Assembly: GCA_022340775.1 (NCBI GenBank)
Contig: JAJDNH010000138.1
Coordinates: 1 to 43,983, forward strand
Direction: 5' to 3'
DNA length: 43,983 nt
Origin: Acidobacteriota bacterium
GTDB lineage: Bacteria; Acidobacteriota; Thermoanaerobaculia; Thermoanaerobaculales; Sulfomarinibacteraceae
In this document: positions 38,337 to 43,983 of the stretch, piece after piece
Numbering within the stretch: position 1 is the stretch's first letter
Layout: every line of letters starts with the position of its first letter
Program-made: the position numbers and the translations under genes
The notes under the pieces: generated by a model
The model's input: the letters and a program-made list of their open reading frames with translations, nothing else
Told to the model about the DNA's origin: nothing
Databases searched by the model: none

Positions 38337-38788
38337 CCCGGCGTTTCGGTCCGTACGGCAGGATCCAGGTCCTGAAAGCCGAGGTTAACCGGCTGGTCGA
38401 CCTGCTGCTGGAGGGTCCGGCCACCAGCGGTCCGGGCTGGCTGCCACCGGTCGACATCATCGACCGCCCGACTGCCGTCACCGTGACCGTCGAGGTGCCG
38501 GGCCTCACAGCCGGCGATCTGTCGGTGGAGTTCGTGTCCGGCCTGCTGACGGTTCGTGGCACCAAGCGGCGCCTGACGAACGAGCCACCGGCTCGGCGCT
38601 TCCACCTGATGGAGCGGTTCATCGGGTCGTTTCAGGTCGCGATCGACCTCCCCCGCCCCATCGACCCCTCCCGGGGGAAGGCAACGCTGAGGCACGGCGT
38701 TCTGACCATCGTCTTCCCCCGCCTGGAGGACCGCCGCCAGCAGCCGTTCATGATCCCAGTGACCGAGGAGACAGAGCCACATGAGTGA
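38333..38788 (+). CDS. Hsp20/alpha-crystallin small heat shock protein
   Basis: This 151-aa ATP-independent chaperone holds unfolding proteins in the cytoplasm. The alpha-crystallin domain (about 40-135) is marked by [29 protein letters not shown] and a closing G-V-L-T-I motif ([10 protein letters not shown], where A-x-x-x-n-G-V-L-T-I is typical). GTG 38333 overlaps the nrdR stop (GTGA), and the end overlaps the lon start by 8 nt. Coupling to Lon suggests joint heat or misfolding response, but no CIRCE or other heat-shock operator is visible. Confidence 0.92.
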   Translation: MTRRFGPYGRIQVLKAEVNRLVDLLLEGPATSGPGWLPPVDIIDRPTAVTVTVEVPGLTAGDLSVEFVSGLLTVRGTKRRLTNEPPARRFHLMERFIGSFQVAIDLPRPIDPSRGKATLRHGVLTIVFPRLEDRRQQPFMIPVTEETEPHE

Positions 38789-41168
38789 CAACGCAACGGG
38801 AGTCCCGACGGAGATCACCGAGGAGGTCATCCACATCCCGGACATCCTCCCCGTGATGGCGGTCAAGGACGTCGTCCTGTTCCCGTACGTCATCGTTCCG
38901 CTCTCAGTCGGCCGCGAGAAGTCGATCAAGGCCGTGGACCAGGCGCTGGCGGAGAACCGCCTGATTCTGCTGGTCACACAGCGGGATGCCACCCTCGATG
39001 ACCCGACCGCCGAGGACCTGTACGAGGTCGGGTGCGTGGCCGTGATCATGCGCATGCTGAAGCTGCCGGACGGCAACATCCGAATCCTGGTCCAGGGGCT
39101 GTCGCGTGCCAGGGTCGAGTACCTGACACAGACCGAGCCTTTCCTGCAGGCGCGCCTGACCCGGCTCGACGAGCCGGAGCTGCCGGAGGGAGATCTCCAG
39201 GTCGAGGCGTTCGTACGCTCGGTGAAGGAAGGCCTGGAGAAGGTCACCAACCTCGGCAAGCAGATCTCCCCGGAGGTCATGCTGATCGCGTCGAACCTCG
39301 ACGAGCCCCTGCGACTGGCCGACCTGGCCGCCTCCAACCTGTCGCTCAAGGTGCCGGACGCACAGAACGTGCTCGAAAGCCTCGACGCCATGACCAGGCT
39401 GAAGATGGTCAACGACCTTCTGGCGCGTGAGATCTCGCTGCTCGAGATGCAGCAGGAGATCTCCTCGCAGGTGCGCGGCGAGATGGACAAGAGCCAGCGC
39501 GAGTACTTCCTGCGCCAGCAGATGAAGACGATCCAGAAGGAGCTCGGCGACGGCGAGGACCTCGAGCAGGAGATCGAGGAGTACCGGCAGAAGGCCGAGG
39601 AGGCGGGCCTCTCGACCGAGGCGCAGGAGGAGCTGGAAAAGCAGATCAAGCGGCTGTCTTCGATGCATCCGGACTCCGCGGAGTCCTCGGTCATCCGAAC
39701 CTGGCTCGACTGGATCACCTCGCTGCCCTGGTCGAGGGGCACCGAGGACAACCTGGACATCGTGCGCGCCCGCGAGATCCTCGACGAGGACCACTACGAC
39801 CTCGAGAAGATCAAGGACCGGATCATCGAGTTCCTGGCGGTGCGCAAGCTGCGCCCCGACAGCAAGGGTCCGATCCTGTGCTTCGTCGGTCCGCCCGGCG
39901 TCGGCAAGACCTCCCTGGGACGCTCGATCGCACGCGCTCTCGGCCGCAAGTTCATCCGCATCTCGCTCGGCGGCGTCCGCGACGAGGCGGAGATCCGCGG
40001 CCACCGGCGCACCTATGTCGGCGCCCTGCCGGGCCGCATCATCCAGGGCATCCACCAGGGCGGCACCGCAAACCCGGTGTTCATGCTGGACGAGGTCGAC
40101 AAGATCGGCGCCGATTTCCGCGGCGACCCCTCCTCGGCCCTGCTCGAGGTCCTCGACCCCGAGCAGAACAGTACCTTCCGCGATCACTACCTCGGCGTCG
40201 CCTACGACCTCTCCAAGGTCCTGTTCATTGCCACCGGCAACGTCACCGACACCATCCAGCCCGCCTTTCTGGACCGCATGGAGGTGATTCGTCTCTCCGG
40301 CTACACCGAGGAGGAGAAGCTCGAGATCGCGCGCCGCCACCTGATCCCCAAGCAGGTGCAGGAGAACGGGCTGACCGACGACCTCATCGAGCTGACCACA
40401 CCCGCGCTGCGGCTGCTGGTCGACGGCTACACCCGCGAGGCCGGCCTGCGCAACCTCGAGCGCCAGATCGGCGGTGTGTGCCGCAAGGTCGCGGTCGAGG
40501 TCGCCAAGGGACGGACCCAGCGCCGCCGGGTCACCCCGCCGACGGTGGAGCGTTTCCTCGGGCCGCGCGTGTTCCTGCCCGAGAGCCAGCTCAAGGAGGA
40601 CCGGGTCGGGGTCGTCACCGGCCTCGCCTACACCCCCTACGGCGGCGACGTCCTTTTCGTGGAGGCCCTGGCCCTGCCCGGCAAGGGCAAGCTGACCCTG
40701 ACCGGCTCGCTCGGCGACGTCATGAAGGAGTCGGCCGAGGCGGCGCTTTCCTATGCCAAGGCCAGCGCGCGCGGCCTCGGTATCGCTCGGACCTGGTTCG
40801 ACAGCCACAACATTCACGTCCACGTCCCGGCCGGCGCCATTCCCAAGGACGGTCCGTCCGCCGGCGTCACCATCCTCGCCGGCATCGTCTCCGCCGCCTC
40901 CGGCCGCGCCGTGCGCCACGATCTCGCCATGACCGGCGAGATCACCCTCCGGGGCGAAGTCCTGCCGGTTGGCGGGATCAAGGAGAAGGTGCTGGCAGCG
41001 CTGCGCGCCGGGGTTCGCGACATCCTGCTGCCGGCCGACAACGAACGCGACCTCGCCGACCTGCCGCCGCGCGCCCGCCGCAAGGCACGGTTCAAGTTCG
41101 TGCGCGACGCAGGGGAGGTCCTGGAGCAGGCGCTGATCAAGAAGGAGAAGCGCCAGGCCAGTAATTAA
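38781..41168 (+). CDS. lon: ATP-dependent Lon protease
   Basis: This 795-aa LonA protease unfolds and degrades damaged and regulatory proteins. The N-terminal substrate-binding domain begins with [20 protein letters not shown] coiled-coil linker (about 235-300) is followed by the AAA+ module with Walker A GPPGVGKT (K376) and Walker B FMLDEVDK. The protease domain has the catalytic dyad S693 (PKDGPSAG) and K734 (GGIKEK). Length and motifs are complete. The start overlaps the hsp20 end, so it is the last gene of flippase-nrdR-hsp20-lon. An 8-bp tandem repeat begins directly after its TAA, with no clear terminator. Confidence 0.98.
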   Translation: MSDNATGVPTEITEEVIHIPDILPVMAVKDVVLFPYVIVPLSVGREKSIKAVDQALAENRLILLVTQRDATLDDPTAEDLYEVGCVAVIMRMLKLPDGNIRILVQGLSRARVEYLTQTEPFLQARLTRLDEPELPEGDLQVEAFVRSVKEGLEKVTNLGKQISPEVMLIASNLDEPLRLADLAASNLSLKVPDAQNVLESLDAMTRLKMVNDLLAREISLLEMQQEISSQVRGEMDKSQREYFLRQQMKTIQKELGDGEDLEQEIEEYRQKAEEAGLSTEAQEELEKQIKRLSSMHPDSAESSVIRTWLDWITSLPWSRGTEDNLDIVRAREILDEDHYDLEKIKDRIIEFLAVRKLRPDSKGPILCFVGPPGVGKTSLGRSIARALGRKFIRISLGGVRDEAEIRGHRRTYVGALPGRIIQGIHQGGTANPVFMLDEVDKIGADFRGDPSSALLEVLDPEQNSTFRDHYLGVAYDLSKVLFIATGNVTDTIQPAFLDRMEVIRLSGYTEEEKLEIARRHLIPKQVQENGLTDDLIELTTPALRLLVDGYTREAGLRNLERQIGGVCRKVAVEVAKGRTQRRRVTPPTVERFLGPRVFLPESQLKEDRVGVVTGLAYTPYGGDVLFVEALALPGKGKLTLTGSLGDVMKESAEAALSYAKASARGLGIARTWFDSHNIHVHVPAGAIPKDGPSAGVTILAGIVSAASGRAVRHDLAMTGEITLRGEVLPVGGIKEKVLAALRAGVRDILLPADNERDLADLPPRARRKARFKFVRDAGEVLEQALIKKEKRQASN

Positions 41169-41200
41169 GTGATTGGGTGATTAGGTGATTGGGTGATTAG
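41169..41200 (+). repeat. Short tandem repeat, 8-bp unit x4
   Basis: GTGATTGG and GTGATTAG alternate, two of each, beginning immediately after the lon stop codon. The same unit family stands at 12782-12805. Confidence 0.9.
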
Positions 41201-41399
41201 GTTCCCCCACCCAACCAAGAAGAGTGAGGGGTGAGGCGTAAGGAGTAAGGACGCCCGGGGAAACGGGAGACGGGAAACGCTCCCCCACCCGCCCAAGTGG
41301 CTAACGAGTGAAGAGTAAGGAGTAAGGGGATCCCCACACACCCGGACAACGCGGCTGCATCGCGCTTCAGAGAATGATGCGCTCAAACGGGCGTGCGGT

Positions 41400-41458
41400 C
41401 CTTGAGGTTTCTCTGAACGGCGCTTGCGAGCCGCAGGCGCTCGCGAGAAACCTCAAGG
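41400..41458. repeat. Nested hairpin in composite element copy 3
   Basis: A perfect 14-bp stem (CCTTGAGGTTTCTC and its complement) encloses a second GC-rich inverted repeat (GCGAG/CTCGC). It lies 3 nt after the shared AAACGGGCGTGC motif. Confidence 0.75.
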
Positions 41459-41654
41459 GGAGGCATGACCCGCCCGCCCACCCTGGCTATGACTCTGACG
41501 GCCTGTGGAAAGCTGGCCCCCACCCGCCCCGCCTCCACCTTCCCACAGGCCCTGGAAAACCCTCCGGGTTTCCCACAAACTCACAGCCCCGACGACGAGA
41601 TCTCCTCCCACGAAAGAAACACCTCGGAGGGGTTGACTTCTTGTAGAGGCAACC

Positions 41655-41808
41655 TCGGCCCTTGGCGGTGGGAGTATTGGCTTCACGATTAGATTGGGCG
41701 GCTCGAGCAGGCTCCGGCGGTCGCCGCCGAGTCGATCACCCCCGCTCGCCGCCTCGCGCCCGTCGGAGACGCGAGACGGGCGGTCGCCTTGGACCGCGCG
41801 GCCGCCGG
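41655..41808 (+). repeat. Composite intergenic repeat, copy 3 core
   Basis: It is closely similar to 13041-13193 over its whole length and to the reverse complement of 117-269. It starts at GGCCCTTGGCGGTGGGAGTA and ends at GGCCGCCGG. Confidence 0.85.
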
Positions 41809-41950
41809 TGCTGCGGAAAACCCCACCGTCGTCGGCAGGCTCTCGTGAGCGGGTGGAACATCTCCCGCTTCCCGTCTTCCTTCCTTGGGTGGGAGGGGGA
41901 CTCCGTCACTCCGCCACTCCATCACCGACTGGGTCGGTGGGCCGTCTTAC

Positions 41951-41992
41951 GTCTAGCGTCTAGCTTCTAGCGTCTGGCCTCTGGCGTCTTCC
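41951..41992 (+). repeat. Short tandem repeat, 7-bp unit x5-6
   Basis: GTCTAGC, GTCTAGC, TTCTAGC, GTCTGGC, CTCTGGC and a degenerate GTCTTCC stand in tandem, just downstream of the SDR gene's 3' end. Confidence 0.85.
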
Positions 41993-42024
41993 GTTTTCCC
42001 TCCCCAGGTGGGTGGGGGCCTCGG

Positions 42025-42996
42025 TCACTCCGTCACTGGCTGGGCGGGCGGAGCACTCCGCAGCCCCCGGAAGTACTCGATCGTCTTCTCCAACCCGTCC
42101 GCGAGCTTCACGGCCGGCTCCCAGCCGAGCTCCTTGCGAGCCAGTGAGATGTCGGGCTGGCGCACCTTGGGGTCGTCGACCGGAAGGTCGCGGAACTCGA
42201 TCTCGGACGCCGAGCCGACGGCGCGGATGATCTCGCGCGCGAACTCGAGGACCGTCATCTCGGCCGGGTTGCCGATGTTCATGGGATCGGAGTAGTCGCT
42301 GTCGGCCAAGCGCCAGATCCCCTCGACGAGGTCGTCGACGTAGCAGAAGGAGCGGGTCTGCGAGCCGTCGCCGAACACGGTCAGTGGCTCGCCGTCCAGC
42401 GCCTGGCTGATGAAGGTGGGCACCACGCGTCCGTCCCCGGCCCGCATCCGCGGACCGTAGGTGTTGAAGATGCGCACGATACGGGTGTCGACCCCGTGAT
42501 GCCGGTGGTAGGCCATGGTCAGCGCTTCGGCGAACCGCTTGGCCTCGTCGTACACGCCACGCGGCCCGACCGGGTTGACGTTGCCCCAGTACTCCTCGCG
42601 CTGGGGGTGGACCAGCGGGTCGCCGTAGACCTCCGAGGTGGAGGCGAGCAGGAACCGGCACCCCTTCGACTTGGCGAGCCCGAGCGCCTTGTGGGTCCCG
42701 AGCGAGCCGACCTTCAGCGTCTGGATCGGCAGCTGGAGGTAGTCGATCGGCGACGCCGGCGACGCGAAGTGGAGGATGATGTCCAGCCGGCCGGGAACGT
42801 GGATGAAGTTCGTGACGTCGTGCTTGACGAACACGAACCCCTCGCGCCCGAAGAGCTGCTCGATATTGGCGAGCGATCCCGTGATGAGGTTGTCCATACA
42901 GACCACCTCGTAGCCCTCGGCGAGCAGCCGCTCGCACAGGTGCGAGCCGAGAAAGCCCGCCCCGCCCGTCACCAACGCCCGTGGTCGATCGCCCAT
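42025..42996 (-). CDS. UDP-glucuronate decarboxylase-type SDR (UXS-like)
   Basis: This 323-aa extended short-chain dehydrogenase most resembles UDP-xylose synthase, which oxidises and decarboxylates UDP-glucuronate to UDP-xylose with bound NAD+. Marks are the Rossmann loop [34 protein letters not shown], catalytic TSEVYGDP and YDEAK, then [10 protein letters not shown] and [19 protein letters not shown] and [20 protein letters not shown] are especially UXS-like. GGAGGTCACG precedes the ATG. It would supply nucleotide sugar for surface polysaccharide. It is divergent from the secreted-protein gene and flanked downstream by repeats. A related epimerase or dehydratase is less likely. Confidence 0.87.
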   Translation of the reverse strand: MGDRPRALVTGGAGFLGSHLCERLLAEGYEVVCMDNLITGSLANIEQLFGREGFVFVKHDVTNFIHVPGRLDIILHFASPASPIDYLQLPIQTLKVGSLGTHKALGLAKSKGCRFLLASTSEVYGDPLVHPQREEYWGNVNPVGPRGVYDEAKRFAEALTMAYHRHHGVDTRIVRIFNTYGPRMRAGDGRVVPTFISQALDGEPLTVFGDGSQTRSFCYVDDLVEGIWRLADSDYSDPMNIGNPAEMTVLEFAREIIRAVGSASEIEFRDLPVDDPKVRQPDISLARKELGWEPAVKLADGLEKTIEYFRGLRSAPPAQPVTE

Positions 42997-43387
42997 CGTG
43001 ACCTCCAGCGGAGACAGTAGCGCAGCCGCCGTCCCGCCGCCACCGTTTCAACCCGGGACGCCCGTCCCAAACCGGGACGGTCTTGACGCCCCAAAGTCGC
43101 CCCGGCCGGCCCTAAAAGGTGGTATAGTCTTTGCCAACATTACTTCCGGACAACTCGAGAAACGGGCGATCCGGACATGTCTTTTGATTGGAAGGCCTTG
43201 AGGAAATGAGGGAGGGGACGCGGTGTTGCGCGGCGACGCCGCCCGGCCGGCATTGCGGTACGGACGCGACGTTGCTGTTGTGCCTTGCGGGCCGTTGCGG
43301 CTCGATCGCGGCCAACCGTGCCCAGGCATGCGGAATGCCCACGCCGGTCCTTCCCCCGACCCCCACCTACCCGTCAGGGAGGATGCC
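42997..43387. other. Divergent intergenic region and long 5' leader
   Basis: Nested repeats at about 43055-43078 (GGGACGCCCGTCCC and GTCCCAAACCGGGAC) can form alternative hairpins. TGGTATAGT at 43120-43128 is an extended -10 for the rightward gene, giving a leader of about 255 nt. I match no known riboswitch consensus in that leader. No gene is supported here. Confidence 0.5.
43123..43128 (+). promoter_or_regulatory. Extended -10 box for the last gene
   Basis: TATAGT preceded by TGG in GC-rich surroundings, with no clear -35. Its position implies an untranslated leader of about 255 nt before 43388. Confidence 0.4.
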
Positions 43388-43983
43388 ATGAGAAAACTCT
43401 CTCTCCTGTTCATCGCCGTGCTGGCGCTGATGGCGGCTCCGGCTGCGCAGGCCCAGGTTTCGGGACCGGGCGCGGTGCCAGACCCGGGCTCGACGCGCTG
43501 GGACTATGCCAGCACCTTGGAGGAGTACCAGAGCTGGTCGATGACCAAGAAGATCCAGATCTACCGACAGGTCGTCGCCGATCCCTTCTACATCAAGTGG
43601 ATTCACACAAAACTCACTGATGAGCAGGCGCAAGACCCATCTCTAGGTGGCTTTGACCCATACCTGAAGTGGCTGCCTCTCTCTCCCTACGACCTGCTCC
43701 AGATCGACATGCTGGTGAAGCACTACGAGGTCGCCATCCCGAAGCTGACCGATCTCCTGTACAAGAGGTGGGTCCACCTGCACTTCGATCAGTCTCCAGA
43801 GGGAGAGCCCAATGGTGAGTCGGAATCTCCCAGGTCCTCCGGAGGCAGCGCTGCCGTGAAGCACGAGGCCGCGCCGGCTGCGACGGTCGGGCAGAATCGA
43901 AACTCGGCGTACCTGGCCACAACCGGACCCGAGAAGTACGACGGCGAGATCCAGGTCGTTGTCAACCCCAACAACCCCAACCA
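43388..43983 (+). CDS. Secreted protein, 5' part only (runs off the window)
   Basis: From ATG 43388 the frame stays open to the window end (198 complete codons). The start follows AGGGAGGATGCC. A signal peptide is clear (MRKLSLLFIAVLALMAAPAA.., cleavage after AQA). The next ~120 residues are rich in Trp, Tyr and charged residues and match no family I know. After a Ser/Glu/Ala-rich linker comes YDGEIQVVVNPNNPNQ, a phrase reminiscent of the start of BNR/sialidase-like beta-propellers in exported proteins; that is only a guess. The full length and function cannot be judged here. Confidence 0.72.
   Translation, partial: MRKLSLLFIAVLALMAAPAAQAQVSGPGAVPDPGSTRWDYASTLEEYQSWSMTKKIQIYRQVVADPFYIKWIHTKLTDEQAQDPSLGGFDPYLKWLPLSPYDLLQIDMLVKHYEVAIPKLTDLLYKRWVHLHFDQSPEGEPNGESESPRSSGGSAAVKHEAAPAATVGQNRNSAYLATTGPEKYDGEIQVVVNPNNPN

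Larger units (their letters stand above)
41169..42024. other. Intergenic region holding composite repeat copy 3
   Basis: No gene supported. In order: 8-bp tandem repeats, GTGAGGGGTGAGGCGTAAGG-type tracts, GAGACGGGAAACGCTCCCCC (about 41267), AAACGGGCGTGC (about 41385), the hairpin 41400-41458, a unique stretch, the repeat core 41655-41808, another CCCGCTTCCCGTCTTCC module (about 41866), and the 7-bp tandem repeats. The order matches 12717-13252. Confidence 0.65.

Noticed and set aside
38904-40919. 671-codon open frame (-) opposite lon
   Set aside because: It is an antisense shadow of a highly conserved protease gene and has a Leu/Gly/Asp-rich composition typical of reversed high-GC codons.
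41169-41200. CRISPR-like array
   Set aside because: The units are 8 bp in direct tandem without spacers, and no cas genes are present. The same holds for 12782 and 41951.
43129-43387. Cyclic-di-GMP or other riboswitch in the long leader
   Set aside because: I looked for the known core motifs (for example the GEMM core) and found none; only generic GC-rich hairpins are seen.

Overview
The window is high-GC chromosomal DNA from a Gram-negative-type bacterium with secreted proteins. It carries an NAD-dependent ligase, Lon, NrdR, a sigma-54 response regulator, and a Reg_prop/SpoIIE sensor typical of soil or sediment phyla. The mix suggests Acidobacteriota (Thermoanaerobaculia/Holophagae-like). 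That is an inference from gene content and style; no 16S or other marker is present. I see no phage, plasmid, transposase, CRISPR, tRNA or rRNA.

Layout. 1-870: gene-poor repeat region. 871-11238 (+): SNF2/SWIM helicase, a 59-aa zinc ribbon, then an alpha-glucan/sugar-nucleotide cluster (mannose-1-P guanylyltransferase/PMM-like fusion, GH57 enzyme, a 45-aa linker ORF, galT-type uridylyltransferase, glycogen synthase). 11239-11633: structured non-coding DNA. 11634-12716 (-): M20 peptidase. 12717-13358: second copy of the composite repeat. 13359-23379 (+): GT39 membrane glycosyltransferase, VOC protein, M50 protease, a very large GH13-like enzyme, a membrane zinc-ribbon protein overlapping a BioB-like radical SAM gene, and a secreted S9 peptidase. 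23434-26712 (-): Reg_prop/SpoIIE sensor phosphatase. 26879-27892 (+): double YkgJ-type cysteine-cluster protein. 28144-33992 (-): tightly overlapping run MDR dehydrogenase > pcnB-like > ligA > sigma-54 response regulator. 34061-36805 (-): secreted Ig-like repeat protein and HDAC-family deacetylase. 36831-41168 (+): flippase-like membrane protein > nrdR > hsp20 > lon. 41169-42024: third repeat copy. 42025-42996 (-): UDP-glucuronate decarboxylase-type SDR. 43388-end (+): 5' part of a secreted protein that runs off the window.

How the genes work together. The left third reads as storage-polysaccharide and sugar-nucleotide metabolism: GlgA builds alpha-glucan, the GH57 and GH13-like enzymes remodel or degrade it, and the GalT-type and ManC-type enzymes handle hexose-1-phosphates. 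The nrdR-hsp20-lon block is a housekeeping and protein-quality unit. The MDR-pcnB-ligA-response regulator block looks like one transcription unit with coupled starts.

What stands out: (i) a composite intergenic element in three copies, built of short-period tandem repeats, a hairpin and a ~150-bp core, with modules permuted in one copy; (ii) apparently leaderless starts, and mini-ORFs whose stops overlap the starts of two cysteine-motif genes; (iii) a 1167-aa GH13-like enzyme with large N- and C-terminal extensions; (iv) a guanylyltransferase/PMM fusion whose phosphoserine loop is lost; and (v) a membrane zinc-ribbon/radical SAM gene pair.
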